From positions 1 through 64,000 of the forward strand of contig JAKOVH010000026.1 of NCBI GenBank assembly GCA_029782145.1: 64,000 bases of DNA. The letters run 5' to 3'. Position 1 is the first letter of the stretch, and each line of letters begins with the position of its first letter. The notes under the pieces were generated by a model. The model was not told the origin of the DNA. It ran no database searches and saw only the letters and a list, made by a program, of their open reading frames with translations. The position numbers and the translations under genes are program-made. This stretch comes from Actinomycetes bacterium (GTDB lineage: Bacteria > Actinomycetota > Acidimicrobiia > Acidimicrobiales > Acidimicrobilacustridaceae). Shown piece after piece: positions 54,155-62,965 of this stretch.

Positions 54155-54904
54155 TCAGCCGACGAGCTCGAGCCCGGTGATCTCGTAGCGGAAGAACTCG
54201 CCCCGGGGGACGAAGTCGCGGGTGCCGTAGAACCAGCCGACCCGCCCGGCGCTGGGCACGGTCACCCCGCCGAAGGTGCGCCAGCCGGTGGCGTCGCCGC
54301 CGAAGGGCACGGGCCGCCAGGTGCCGGTCTCGTCCGGGTCGCCCCAGCGGTCGAGGTGGAACCGCAGGAGCCTGCCGGTGTCGGGGTCGACGTGGAGATG
54401 GTTCTCCACTGGGTGCTCGCCCATGCCGTAGCGGGCGACGAGGTGGCTGTGGTCGATCGCCTCCCACGTCACCCCGAAGCGGGGCAGCAGCACGGTGGGC
54501 ACCCAGATGGCCTCGGCGGCGCCCCGTTCGGCGGCCGAGCGCGACACGTCGGGCCCCTCGGCGTGCACGACGGTGCGACGGCCGAGCAGCTTCCAGTCCA
54601 TGCCGCCGTCGCCGTGGACGCAACGGTCGGAGCCGGCCATCACCCCCAGGACCGACGCCGGCCACACGAAGCCGGCGTGGGGAGCGAGCGTCTCCTCGGC
54701 CGAGAACGGCAACCAGCGACCGAGCTTGATGTGGCCCCGCATGCGCAGGCGGGCGGCCCGGGCCAGGGGTGTCCCGGGCAGCACGGCCCAACGGAGGTAG
54801 CGCTGCACGGGGCCGGGCAGGCCCTCGACCTCGTCGGTGGCGAAGGCGGCCTGGGCGGGCGGGAGCAGCAGCGACTGCTCGAGCTGGGCGCTGTCGGTGT
54901 CCAT
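54155..54904 (-). CDS. DUF6544-like protein of unknown function
   Basis: A 249-residue protein. It contains VEGLPGPVQRYLRWAVLPGTPLARAARLRMRGHIKLG near the N-terminus, WLPFSAEETLAPHAGFVWPASV, and a beta-rich C-terminal part (VENHLHVDPDTGRLLRFHLDRWGD). It resembles the DUF6544 family in the 'GLPxPVxRYLxxA' opening and the repeated beta strands, a lipid-binding-like fold with no proven function. The ATG at 54904 follows GGAGGAGCCG. A TAGCAT -10 box at 54934-54939 predicts a leader of about 23 nt, unlike the leaderless genes nearby. Confidence 0.72.
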   Translation of the reverse strand: MDTDSAQLEQSLLLPPAQAAFATDEVEGLPGPVQRYLRWAVLPGTPLARAARLRMRGHIKLGRWLPFSAEETLAPHAGFVWPASVLGVMAGSDRCVHGDGGMDWKLLGRRTVVHAEGPDVSRSAAERGAAEAIWVPTVLLPRFGVTWEAIDHSHLVARYGMGEHPVENHLHVDPDTGRLLRFHLDRWGDPDETGTWRPVPFGGDATGWRTFGGVTVPSAGRVGWFYGTRDFVPRGEFFRYEITGLELVG

Positions 54905-54933
54905 CGGCTCCTCCGTGCCGCCTCTCGTCACCG

Positions 54934-54939
54934 ATGCTA
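54934..54939 (-). promoter_or_regulatory. -10 box TAGCAT with a short leader
   Basis: On the minus strand TAGCAT is followed, after an expected start point near 54927, by a leader of about 23 nt carrying GGAGGAG before the ATG at 54904. This gives a contrast with the leaderless set: the same kind of -10, but a ribosome site is present. Confidence 0.45.
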
Positions 54940-55048
54940 CGGCCCTGCGGTGCGCACGACCCGGGCCGATGGAGCCGGCACGGCGGGACGCCCCGAGACG
55001 GGACGGTGGACCCTTCCGGGCCCCCTGGGGTGGCGCGAGGATCCCGCC

Positions 55049-55495
55049 ATGGCCGACAACACCTCACCGACGATCGAGCGGGTCAAGGAACGACGGGAGC
55101 GGCTGGGCGAGGCCGCGGACGACCTCGAACGGGCCATCACCCGGTCGGCCGGCGACCAGGAGGCGTGGAAGGACGGCGTGCAGTCGGCGCTCGAGGAGGT
55201 CCACGCCGCGCTCGACGCCCACATCGAGGAGGTGGAGGCCCCCGAGGGCCTCTACACCGAGATCATGACCCGCAGCCCCCGGCTCTCGCACGCCATCACC
55301 AAGCTCCGTGAGGAGCACGGCACGATGCGCGACGAGGTGACGGGCTTCGAGGACGCCCTCGACAGCCGCAAGACCACCGTCGACGACCTGCGCAGCCGCG
55401 GCCTCGAGCTGCTCATGGACATCAGCCGGCATCGCCACCGGGGCGCCGACCTGATCTGGGAGTCCTACAACTACGACATCGGCAGCGGCGAGTAG
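55049..55495 (+). CDS. hemerythrin-like helical protein
   Basis: A 148-residue all-helical protein. Potential metal or heme-like ligands are spaced as in hemerythrin HHE domains: His in ALDAHIEEVEAPEG, His in LSHAITKLREEHGTM, Glu in TGFEDAL, and paired His in ISRHRHRGADLIWESYNYDI. The last motif, HRHRGADLIWE, resembles the HIxxEE end of the family. Oxygen or iron binding is inferred only. The ATG at 55049 follows GAGGAT by six bases, which could act as a leaderless -10 or a Shine-Dalgarno sequence. Confidence 0.65.
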   Translation: MADNTSPTIERVKERRERLGEAADDLERAITRSAGDQEAWKDGVQSALEEVHAALDAHIEEVEAPEGLYTEIMTRSPRLSHAITKLREEHGTMRDEVTGFEDALDSRKTTVDDLRSRGLELLMDISRHRHRGADLIWESYNYDIGSGE

Positions 55496-55520
55496 CGACG
55501 CCCACCGCGCGCCACGGACG

Positions 55521-56459
55521 TCAGGCCGGGACGGGACCGCCGCCGTACATCCACGCCAGCGCCTGCTCGTCACCGACGATCTGCTCGCCCATGGCTCGCA
55601 CGGCGGCGGCGATCTCCGGGGTGACGCCGTCGTCGGCCGCCTTGCCGACCTGGCCCTTGCGGATCATGGCGCCCCGGTCGAGGACGGGCACCGGTGCGGT
55701 GGTGGCGAGCTCGAACTTGCTCTCGTGGGCCTTCATCCACCCGAACGAGGCGTGCTCGAGGATGGTGGGCCAGTCCTCGTCGGCCACCTCGAACCCGAGG
55801 AAGTCGGCGAGGGCGCGGATCTGAGGCTCCGGGTCGCGGTTCAGGTCGGCGTAGTGCACCAGGTGGACGTTGCCGGCGTGGCGCAGCGGCCACCAGGAGG
55901 CGAGGAACGAGAACGTCCACGCCAGCATCATCTGGCCGATGCCCTCCACGAAGGTCGGCAGGTCGGGCCCCACGATCATGTCCTTCGGGGCGTCCCAGAG
56001 GTCGAACCAGGCGTCGGAGTGGGCCATGAGGAACGGGCGGAAGGAGGCGACGGCCTCCTCGGGGTTGCGGGCCACCACCACGTAGCGCACGTCGGGCCCC
56101 TGGCCCTCGGGCAGGTACGGCAGGTCGGGCGGCGCCGAGTGGGTCTTGAACGCCCGGCGCCGGTCGTGGGCCATGGCGTCGAAGCCGGCCACCAGCTCGT
56201 CGAGGTCGGTGCCGGGCGCCGGCACGAACTCCAGCCACGGCACCTCGGCGTACACGTCCTCGAAGTCGGCGTCACCGCCGGTGCGGAGCTGGTGGACGAT
56301 GTTCATCGTCCACGTGGTCCCGCTCTTGGCCGGCACCGAGATGACGACGTCGCCGTCGCGCCAGCGGATGTTCTGCTGCATGTACGGGCTGATCCACGGC
56401 GGTGGCCCCTCCCCCTCGGGGGCGCGCGCCTCGGCCGGCGTGGTGGTGAGCTCGGTCAT
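55521..56459 (-). CDS. sulfotransferase (SULT1-type domain)
   Basis: A 312-residue cytosolic enzyme. The PAPS 5'-phosphosulfate loop is SVPAKSGTTWTMNI (41-54), an exact match to the SULT pattern. The 3'-phosphate segment is VVVARNPEEAVASFRPF, and the C-terminal RKGQVG-type motif appears as MIRKGQVGKAAD. It should transfer sulfate to alcohols, phenols or amines. It is not similar to the 5.5 kb sulfotransferase beyond the fold. The ATG follows GGAGGGGACC. The GGDEF gene is divergent. Confidence 0.9.
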   Translation of the reverse strand: MTELTTTPAEARAPEGEGPPPWISPYMQQNIRWRDGDVVISVPAKSGTTWTMNIVHQLRTGGDADFEDVYAEVPWLEFVPAPGTDLDELVAGFDAMAHDRRRAFKTHSAPPDLPYLPEGQGPDVRYVVVARNPEEAVASFRPFLMAHSDAWFDLWDAPKDMIVGPDLPTFVEGIGQMMLAWTFSFLASWWPLRHAGNVHLVHYADLNRDPEPQIRALADFLGFEVADEDWPTILEHASFGWMKAHESKFELATTAPVPVLDRGAMIRKGQVGKAADDGVTPEIAAAVRAMGEQIVGDEQALAWMYGGGPVPA

Positions 56460-56619
56460 GGTCCCCTCCGTTCGGGCGCGCCGCACCGGCGCAACGAGCA
56501 CAGCCGGTGCCCCACGATCGCCCTCTCCCCATGGGCCGTACGGCCCCTTTCGTGACCGTAGACCCTTCGTCAAGGGGCCAGAGGTCAAGTGTGGCGACCC
56601 CCGTGCCGATGGCACGACC

Positions 56620-57969
56620 GTGGGGCGCGGGGAAGAAGAAGCGACGCACAACCAGGCACGACCGGCGCACGTCTCCGACGTCGACCGGCGCGAGGCATCC
56701 GCCGAGGTGAAGCGGAGCTCGCGCGGCATCGTCCCCCTGGCCCTCGGGCTGCAGGTCGTCACCCAGATGCTGGTCGCGCTGGTCACCATGCGGCTGTGGC
56801 CGAGCCTCAGCGGGCTGGCCCTCGTGGCCGCCGTCCTGGTCATGACCGTGTCGCTGCTCGGGCCGGTCGTGGGGGTGCTGGCGGCGCGGGCCAAGGACCG
56901 CAGCGCCGAGCAGCTCGCCCAGAGCAAGGCGCGCGAGCGCGAGATGACCGCCGACGCCCGCCGACGCGAGTTCGAGACCCGGCTCGGCAACGCGCTCGAG
57001 ATGGCCTCCAGCGAGGGCGAGGTCCTCACGGTGGCCGGTCGGGCCCTGTCGATGGTCACCGGCGACGACCGGGTCGAGATCCTGCTGGCCGACAACAGCC
57101 ACGCCCACCTGCAGCGGGCCCTGGTCTCCGGTTCCGACCCGGCGGGCCCCGGCTGCGGGGTGCAGTCCCCCGAGCAGTGCGTGGCCGCCCGTCGCGGCCA
57201 GACCCAGGTGTTCCACGACGATCGTGAGCTCGACGCCTGCCCGCACCTCGTCGGCCGGCCTCACGGCCGCTGCGCCGCGGTGTGCGTGCCGGTGTCGATC
57301 ATGGGTCGCACCACCGGCGTGGTGCACTGGTCCGAGCCCGTGCCGAACCGGCTCGACCCGTTGGCGGTGAGCCAGCTCGAGGTGCTCGCCAACCAGACCG
57401 GTGCCCGCCTCGGCATGCTGCGCATCGTCTCGGAGAGCCAGCTGCAGGCCACGACCGACCACCTCACCGGCTTGATGAACCGCCGGGCGTTCGAGCACAA
57501 CGTGCGCAGCCTGCAGCACGAGGGCACGCCGTTCAGCGTGGTGATGGCCGACCTCGACCACTTCAAGACGCTCAACGACACCCACGGCCACGACGCCGGC
57601 GACCGCGCCCTGCGGATGTTCGTCGGGGTGCTCCGCTCCACGCTGCGCCCCACCGACCTGGCGTGCCGCTACGGCGGCGAGGAGTTCGTCATCGCCCTTC
57701 CCGACTGCGACGCGAACGCGGCGGCCCGGGTGTGCGAACGGCTGGCCGAGGCCCTCACCCTGGCCAACATGGAGGGCTCGACGCCGGCCTTCACCTGCAG
57801 CTTCGGCATCGCCCCGGGCCGGGCCGACGCCTCGCTGCAGGAGCTGGTGACCGAGGCCGACGCCGCCCTCTACGAGGCCAAGCGCCAGGGCCGCGACCGC
57901 TGGGTGATCCTCGACCACGTCGGGGCCCGAGCCAACGACGTGCTGCGCACGTTGCACCCCGGGCGCTAG
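56620..57969 (+). CDS. GGDEF diguanylate cyclase with GAF domain
   Basis: A signalling protein of up to 449 residues. Near the N-terminus are two membrane helices (GIVPLALGLQVVTQMLVALVTM and LALVAAVLVMTVSLLGPVVGVLAA). A short coiled linker and a GAF domain follow, the latter with a cysteine-rich stretch (GPGCGVQSPEQC, LDACPHLVG, GRCAAVCVPVSI). The GGDEF domain is intact: active site RYGGEEF (GGEEF at 352-356) and the inhibitory RPTD I-site five residues before it. It should make c-di-GMP and be feedback-regulated. The start is uncertain: GTG 56620 or GTG 56707 (420 residues). The four GAF cysteines may sense redox or metal state. Confidence 0.88.
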   Translation: MGRGEEEATHNQARPAHVSDVDRREASAEVKRSSRGIVPLALGLQVVTQMLVALVTMRLWPSLSGLALVAAVLVMTVSLLGPVVGVLAARAKDRSAEQLAQSKAREREMTADARRREFETRLGNALEMASSEGEVLTVAGRALSMVTGDDRVEILLADNSHAHLQRALVSGSDPAGPGCGVQSPEQCVAARRGQTQVFHDDRELDACPHLVGRPHGRCAAVCVPVSIMGRTTGVVHWSEPVPNRLDPLAVSQLEVLANQTGARLGMLRIVSESQLQATTDHLTGLMNRRAFEHNVRSLQHEGTPFSVVMADLDHFKTLNDTHGHDAGDRALRMFVGVLRSTLRPTDLACRYGGEEFVIALPDCDANAAARVCERLAEALTLANMEGSTPAFTCSFGIAPGRADASLQELVTEADAALYEAKRQGRDRWVILDHVGARANDVLRTLHPGR

Positions 57970-58018
57970 CGAGAGCTTCCCGCAGCGCGACCACCGGCGT
58001 GGCGACCTCGCTGCCGGC

Positions 58019-58618
58019 TCAGCGGGGCTCGCGCCACATGGCGTACATGGGCGGCCCGCCCTCGGCCGAGAACTGCTCGACCAGCTCGAACCCGTGCCGC
58101 TCGTAGAGGGCCCGGTTCCGCGGCGAGGACGCTTCGAGGTAGGCGGCGCCGCCGAGGGCGTCGATCTGCTCGAGCTTGCGGGCGAGCAGCGCACCCCCGA
58201 GGCCACGGCCCTGGGCCGACGGGCGCACCCCGAGCAGCGGCAGGTACCAGCACGGCTCCGGCGGGTGGTGCTCGGCCATGGCCAGCCCCAGGGCACCGAC
58301 CCGCTCGACGTGGCCCTCGAGGGCGGCGACGAAGGCGTCGCCGTGCTCGATCCAGAAGTCGTCGTCGGCCTCGGCGTGGGGCGGCTCCCAGTAGCCGGCG
58401 ACGTCGGGGCCGACCAGGCTCTCGCCGTGGCCGACGTAGACGTGGCGGCCGAGCATGGCGAACATGGCCTGCGCCAGGCGGGGGCGCGCAGCGGGGTCGG
58501 GGAACAGCCACACGAAGATCGGGTCGTCGAAGAAGGCGTCGGCCAGCACCTCGGCGATGGCGTCGACGTCGTCGACGCTCGCCGTGCGCAGCCCGGCGCC
58601 GGTGGCGCTACCGGACAT
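58019..58618 (-). CDS. GNAT family N-acetyltransferase
   Basis: A 199-residue single-domain acetyltransferase. DVDAIAEVLADAFFDDPIFVWLFPDPAARP opens the fold, LPLLGVRPSAQGRGLGGALLARKLEQID carries the acetyl-CoA loop (QGRGLGG), and AYLEASSPRNRALYERHGFELVEQF closes it. The substrate is not predictable. GAGGGGGGCG precedes the ATG. It converges with the cyclase gene, 49 bp apart. Confidence 0.85.
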   Translation of the reverse strand: MSGSATGAGLRTASVDDVDAIAEVLADAFFDDPIFVWLFPDPAARPRLAQAMFAMLGRHVYVGHGESLVGPDVAGYWEPPHAEADDDFWIEHGDAFVAALEGHVERVGALGLAMAEHHPPEPCWYLPLLGVRPSAQGRGLGGALLARKLEQIDALGGAAYLEASSPRNRALYERHGFELVEQFSAEGGPPMYAMWREPR

Positions 58619-58657
58619 GTCGATCGCCCCCCTCGCTCGGCGCCGGGCCCTCCACCG

Positions 58658-59146
58658 TCACTCGACGGTGGGCGCCGCCGGCTTCTTGGCCGCCGCCTTC
58701 TTGGCGGCCTTCTTGGCCGACGCCTTCTTGGCCGCGGCCTTCTTCGTGGTCGCCGCCTTCGTCGCGACGGGCGCCTTTGACGCCTTCTTCTTGGACGCGG
58801 CCTTGTTCTTCGAGCCCGCCTTCTTCGAGGCCGCCTTCTTCGCCGACGCCTTCTTGGTGGCTGCGCTCGCCCGCCGGTCGAGCTCGGGGAGGGCTCGGCG
58901 GACGGTCTCGGCCAGGCGCCGGGCGGCGTCGGTCGACACGTCGAGCATCTGCTCGATCATCTTGAGGCCGGCCTCCACGATCTCGGCCCGGCGGCGTCGC
59001 GCCGCCTCCCAGCCCACGCTCGGCAGGGCGTCGTCGACTGCCTCCACGAAGGTGCGGATGGCGTCGAGGGCGGCCCGCTCCTCGCGGTCCACGGTCTCGA
59101 TGACCTCGTCGAGGATCCCCGCACCCAGCTCCCGCTCGTCGTCCAT
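58658..59146 (-). CDS. Lys/Ala-rich histone H1-like protein
   Basis: A 162-residue protein in two parts. Residues 1-100 form an acidic-amphipathic helical domain (EVIETVDREERAALDAIRTFVEAVDDALP; IVEAGLKMIEQMLDVSTDAARRLAETVRRALPEL). Residues 101-162 are a tail dominated by Lys and Ala in KKAA/KKAS repeats, ending KPAAPTVE. The tail resembles eukaryotic H1 and bacterial AlgP/Hc1-like DNA-compacting proteins. The N-domain also recalls PhaM/phasin-type linkers between DNA and granules, which would need a test. GGAGGAGGCGAGTC precedes the ATG at 59146. Confidence 0.75.
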   Translation of the reverse strand: MDDERELGAGILDEVIETVDREERAALDAIRTFVEAVDDALPSVGWEAARRRRAEIVEAGLKMIEQMLDVSTDAARRLAETVRRALPELDRRASAATKKASAKKAASKKAGSKNKAASKKKASKAPVATKAATTKKAAAKKASAKKAAKKAAAKKPAAPTVE

Positions 59147-59295
59147 GACTCGCCTCCTCCTCGCCGCAGCGTCCCCTCCCCGCGCTGCGGGCAGTAGAGC
59201 ACAAGGCCCCCGCCGACGCATCCGTCTGCCACCATGGCAGCGGGTGGGGTGCCGACCGGGGGGCGTGCACCACCGAGCCGGAGAGGGGTGGACCC

Positions 59296-60618
59296 ATGGC
59301 CAGCATCAGCCGGCGGGACTTCCTGGCAGGGGCCGCCGGCGCGGCCGGGGTGGTCGGGCTCGGGGCGCTCGGGCTCGGGGCGTGCAGCTCGTCGGGGAGC
59401 TCCGGGGGAGGGCCGGCCGGCGGCGCCACGACGGCGAGCGCGGTGACCTCCGCCGCGGCGGACGGCAGGGACGCCCCGTTCGACACCGTGATCGTGGTGA
59501 TGATGGAGAACCGCTCCTTCGACACGATGCTCGGCTGGCTGCCGGGCGCCGACGGCGCGCAGGCCGGGCTGAGCTACGTCGACGCCGCCGGCACCAGCCA
59601 CCCGACCTGGCACCTCGCCCCCGACTGGCAGGGCTGCGCCTACCAGGACCCCATGCACTTCTGGCAGGCGGTCGCCCAGCAGTTCAACGGAGGGAAGGTC
59701 GACGGCTTCCTGGCCACCCAACCCGTCGGCGACCAGTTCCCGATCGGGTACTACGAGGAAGCCGACCTGCCGATCATGGCGGCGCTGGCCCGCGGGTACA
59801 CGACCCTCGACCACTACTTCTGCTCGATGCTCGGCCCGACCTGGCCCAACCGGCTGTACCAGCTGTGCGGCACCACCGACCTGGTCGCCACCGGCGTGTT
59901 CCCGGCGCCCGGCGACCCCCGCCCGTGCCAGCTCCAGACGGCGATCTTCGACCGCACCCGCGCCGCCGGGCTCAGCGCCGGGTACTACTCGCCCGGCGAA
60001 CCGATGACCGGCCTGTTCGCCAGCGGGCGCTACGACGACATCACGTTCCCGTACGAGCGGTTCCTGGCCGACGCCGCCGCCGGGTCCATCCCCAACGTCG
60101 CCTTCGTCGACCCGAACTACACCGGCGTGGCGGAGTTCCTCGGCACCTCCAACGACGACCACCCCTACGGCAGCGTCCACGCCGGGGAGGCGTTCTTGGC
60201 CGAGGTCCACGAGGCGGTGCGGCAGAGCCCCCAGTGGGAGCGCACCGTCCTGGTGATCAGCTTCGACGAGCACGGCGGCTTCTACGACCACGTGGTGCCG
60301 CCGACGGTCGCCGACGACACGGTGCTGGCCGGCGAAGGGCCGTTCCCCGACCTGACGCGGCTGGGGTTCCGGGTGCCGGCGATCGTGGTGAGCCCGTTCG
60401 CCCCCCAGAAGGTGGAGACCGCCGGCCCCTACGAGCACTGCTCGGTGCTGCGGATGATCGAGTGGCGCTGGGGGCTCGAACCGATGACGCGGCGGGACGC
60501 CTCGGCCAAGAACCTGGCCGACGCCCTCGACCTGTCCACGGCCCGCGCCCCCATCACCCTCCCGGCGTTCACGCCCGAGCCGGCGCAGGTCTGCTCGAAC
60601 ACGGCGCACTTCGGCTGA
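59296..60618 (+). CDS. Tat-exported phosphoesterase family (phospholipase C-type) lipoprotein
   Basis: A 440-residue exported hydrolase. The Tat signal SRRDFL (5-10) is followed by a hydrophobic segment and a lipobox (GLGAC, Cys30). The metal-binding motif MMENRSFD starts the catalytic domain. DEHGGFYDHV carries further metal and catalytic residues, as in bacterial phospholipase C and acid phosphatase AcpA. It should hydrolyse phospholipids or phosphate esters outside the cell. GGAGAGGGGTGGACCC precedes the ATG. A GC-rich hairpin follows the stop. Confidence 0.92.
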   Translation: MASISRRDFLAGAAGAAGVVGLGALGLGACSSSGSSGGGPAGGATTASAVTSAAADGRDAPFDTVIVVMMENRSFDTMLGWLPGADGAQAGLSYVDAAGTSHPTWHLAPDWQGCAYQDPMHFWQAVAQQFNGGKVDGFLATQPVGDQFPIGYYEEADLPIMAALARGYTTLDHYFCSMLGPTWPNRLYQLCGTTDLVATGVFPAPGDPRPCQLQTAIFDRTRAAGLSAGYYSPGEPMTGLFASGRYDDITFPYERFLADAAAGSIPNVAFVDPNYTGVAEFLGTSNDDHPYGSVHAGEAFLAEVHEAVRQSPQWERTVLVISFDEHGGFYDHVVPPTVADDTVLAGEGPFPDLTRLGFRVPAIVVSPFAPQKVETAGPYEHCSVLRMIEWRWGLEPMTRRDASAKNLADALDLSTARAPITLPAFTPEPAQVCSNTAHFG

Positions 60619-60621
60619 GCG

Positions 60622-60635
60622 CGGCGGCTCCGCCG
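60622..60635. terminator. short hairpin after the phosphoesterase gene
   Basis: CGGCGG, loop CT and CCGCCG begin three bases after the stop codon at 60616-60618. The stem is only 6 bp, so this is tentative. Confidence 0.35.
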
Positions 60636-60751
60636 GTCGCGGGCCTGGTCCCCCCGGGTGAGCGCCGAGCGGGTCCGACGCCTCTAGCGCCTCGGGCGGG
60701 CGAGCGTCACCGTGGCCGGGTGAGGGTCGACGACCGGGGAGCGCCAGCGCC

Positions 60752-62116
60752 ATGGCCACCGCCACCGAGCAACCACCAGAGCGCCCGTCGGGGGCGGCCG
60801 GTGTCCTGAGCCCGTTGCGGCCCCTCTGCCAGCTCACCACGTTGCCGGTGACGACGTTGCAGCGGGCGAGCGACGCGGTGACCCGCTGCTGCCCGGTGCC
60901 CGACGACCTCGACGCCGTCACGTCCATCGGCGAGGAGTCCCCCACCGACGCCACCGAGCCGCTGTGGCAGAACGTGGTGCAGCTCTACCGCACCGGGGTG
61001 CACCCGGCGATCCAGGTCTGCGTCCGCCACCGGGGCGAGGTCGTGCTCCACCGCTCGATCGGCCACGCCCGCGGCGTGGCGGCGGGCAAGCCCCTCGACC
61101 CGTCCGAGGCCGTCCCGCTCCGGATCGACACGCCGGTGAACCTGTTCTCGGCGGGCAAGGCCGTCACCACCATGGTCATGCACAAGCTCGAGGAGCAGGG
61201 CGTGCTCGACCTCGACGATGCGGTGGCCGCCCACCTCCCCGAGTTCGCCCGGCACGGCAAGGACGACATCACCATCCGCCAGGTGCTCACCCACCGCGCC
61301 GGCATCCCGTCGCTGCCGCCGGAGGCCTTCGACCTCGACATCCTCTCCGACCCCGACCGGGTGACCCAGGTGGTGTGCGACCTGCGGCCCACCCGGTCGA
61401 TCGGCGGGGCGCCGGCCTACCACGCGGTGACGGGCGGCTTCGTCATGGAGGCGGTCACCCGCCGGGCCACCGGGCGCAGCCTGCGCGACGTGCTGCGCAC
61501 CGAGGTCAAGGAGCCGCTCGGCCTGCGCTGGTTCGACTACGGCGTCGCCCCCGAGGACGCGCACCGTGTGGCCCACAACGTCATCACCGGCTTCCCGACC
61601 ACCCCCCTGCTCGGCCGTCACATCCGCCGGCTGCTCGGCCGCAGCTGGGAGGACGTGATCGAGCTGTCGAACGACCCCCGGTTCATCTCCGGGGTGATCC
61701 CATCGGGCAACGTGATCGCCACCGCGGCCGACACGGCCGCGTTCTACCAGTGCCTGCTCGACGGTGGCACGCTCGACGGGACGCGCGTGTTCGCACCCGA
61801 GACCGTTGTCGCCGCCCTCGCCGACGACACCGGGGGCGGCATCGCCTTCGACCGCATGATCGGGCTGCCGTTCCGCTACGGCGACGCCGGGTTCATGCAC
61901 GGCACGGGCACCCTCAGCCTCTACGGGTGGAACCACCCGCGGGCGTTCGGCCACGTGGGCATGTCGAACTCGTTCACGTGGGCCGACCCGGACCGGGAGC
62001 TGGTGGTGGCGCTGCTCACCACCGGCAAGCCGATCCTGGGCACCCACCTGCGAGCCCTGCCGGGCGTCATCATGCAGATCCACCGGTCGTTCCCGACCGC
62101 CCGACCCCTGCCCTGA
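60752..62116 (+). CDS. serine hydrolase of the beta-lactamase/esterase family
   Basis: A 454-residue class C-like serine hydrolase. The nucleophile motif SAGK (SxxK) is at 133-136 in NLFSAGKAVTTMVMHKLEEQ, and a YxA-like second motif (AYHAVTGGFV) is near residue 228. The third triad motif HTG is not seen but GTG occurs (MHGTGTLSL). This suggests an EstB-like esterase rather than a true beta-lactamase. No signal peptide is present, so it is cytosolic. GGGGAG is 10 bases before the ATG. It follows the phospholipase gene with 133 bp between. Confidence 0.87.
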   Translation: MATATEQPPERPSGAAGVLSPLRPLCQLTTLPVTTLQRASDAVTRCCPVPDDLDAVTSIGEESPTDATEPLWQNVVQLYRTGVHPAIQVCVRHRGEVVLHRSIGHARGVAAGKPLDPSEAVPLRIDTPVNLFSAGKAVTTMVMHKLEEQGVLDLDDAVAAHLPEFARHGKDDITIRQVLTHRAGIPSLPPEAFDLDILSDPDRVTQVVCDLRPTRSIGGAPAYHAVTGGFVMEAVTRRATGRSLRDVLRTEVKEPLGLRWFDYGVAPEDAHRVAHNVITGFPTTPLLGRHIRRLLGRSWEDVIELSNDPRFISGVIPSGNVIATAADTAAFYQCLLDGGTLDGTRVFAPETVVAALADDTGGGIAFDRMIGLPFRYGDAGFMHGTGTLSLYGWNHPRAFGHVGMSNSFTWADPDRELVVALLTTGKPILGTHLRALPGVIMQIHRSFPTARPLP

Positions 62117-62134
62117 CCGGCCGTCAGGCCCGCG

Positions 62135-62866
62135 TCAGGTGGTGACGACCCGCCGGAAGCCCTCGGTGAGGCGGCCCTCGGGCAGGCCGTGCTGGGCGGT
62201 CATCCCGCTGGCCCACCCCCGCAGGAGAGCCTCCACGTCGTCGATCCAGCCCACCTGGCTCTGGTGGCACGAGAGCGCGGCGAGCTTGCGGTCGAACACG
62301 TCGGTGATGTCGACGAACACGTCGACTGGCTCGAGCCCGCCGATCCAGACCTCGGGCACCACGTGGGGCTCGAGGCCCTCCATCATCAAGTTGGTGTGGG
62401 CGTGGGGGTTGCGCGAGTCCGGGTAGACGGCGCACAGCGTGGCCTCGGCCACGGCGAGGTGGTCGGGGTGGCTGGCGTAGATGCGGTCGTAGCGACGCTC
62501 GGGCGTCTGCTGCAGCACCAGGTCGGGGCGCACCACCCGGATCTGCGCGCTGATGCAGCGGCGCAGCTCGAGGTCGGCGACGAGGTGGCCGTCGGGCAGC
62601 CCTAGGAACCGCACGTCGCTCACCCCCACCGCCGCGGCGGCCGCCCGCTGCTCCTTTTCCCGCAGCACCGCCAGCTCGGACCGGTCGAGGTCCTCCGGGG
62701 GGCCGGCCTCGCCCGAGGTGGCGATGGCGTAGACCACCTCGGTGCCGGCGGCGGTGAGGGCGGCGACGGTGCCGGACATGCCGAAGTCGATGTCGTCGGG
62801 GTGGGCCACCACGACGAGGGCCTTGGCGGGTGGGTTCGAGAGGTCGACGAAGGTGGGCTCGCTCAC
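62135..62866 (-). CDS. PIG-L family deacetylase
   Basis: A 243-residue zinc hydrolase. The catalytic metal motif is AHPDDIDFG (His22, Asp24, Asp25); HPDH later (in YASHPDHLAVAEATL) supplies the third ligand. Members deacetylate N-acetyl-glucosamine conjugates; in actinobacteria MshB and Mca act on mycothiol precursors or adducts. Similarity is too limited to choose between them. The GTG at 62866 follows TAGCCT by eight bases, a leaderless arrangement, and the frame extends upstream without support. It ends 18 bp after the hydrolase gene's stop. Confidence 0.88.
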   Translation of the reverse strand: MSEPTFVDLSNPPAKALVVVAHPDDIDFGMSGTVAALTAAGTEVVYAIATSGEAGPPEDLDRSELAVLREKEQRAAAAAVGVSDVRFLGLPDGHLVADLELRRCISAQIRVVRPDLVLQQTPERRYDRIYASHPDHLAVAEATLCAVYPDSRNPHAHTNLMMEGLEPHVVPEVWIGGLEPVDVFVDITDVFDRKLAALSCHQSQVGWIDDVEALLRGWASGMTAQHGLPEGRLTEGFRRVVTT

Positions 62867-62874
62867 GACGCCGG

Positions 62875-62880
62875 AGGCTA
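62875..62880 (-). promoter_or_regulatory. -10 box TAGCCT of a probable leaderless promoter
   Basis: On the minus strand TAGCCT is followed by eight bases and the GTG of the PIG-L deacetylase gene at 62866. Confidence 0.55.
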
Positions 62881-62965
62881 CCGAGGTGGCGCCCGGCGGT
62901 GACGGGCCGAACGGCGCCTTGCCTGCGATGGCCGAGCCCGCTCGCTCGCGGCAGGATGGTCGCCC

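Noticed and set aside
60752-62116. Class C beta-lactamase (antibiotic resistance)
   Set aside because: There is SxxK, but no signal peptide and no clear KTG/HTG motif. Esterase-type family members have the same features.
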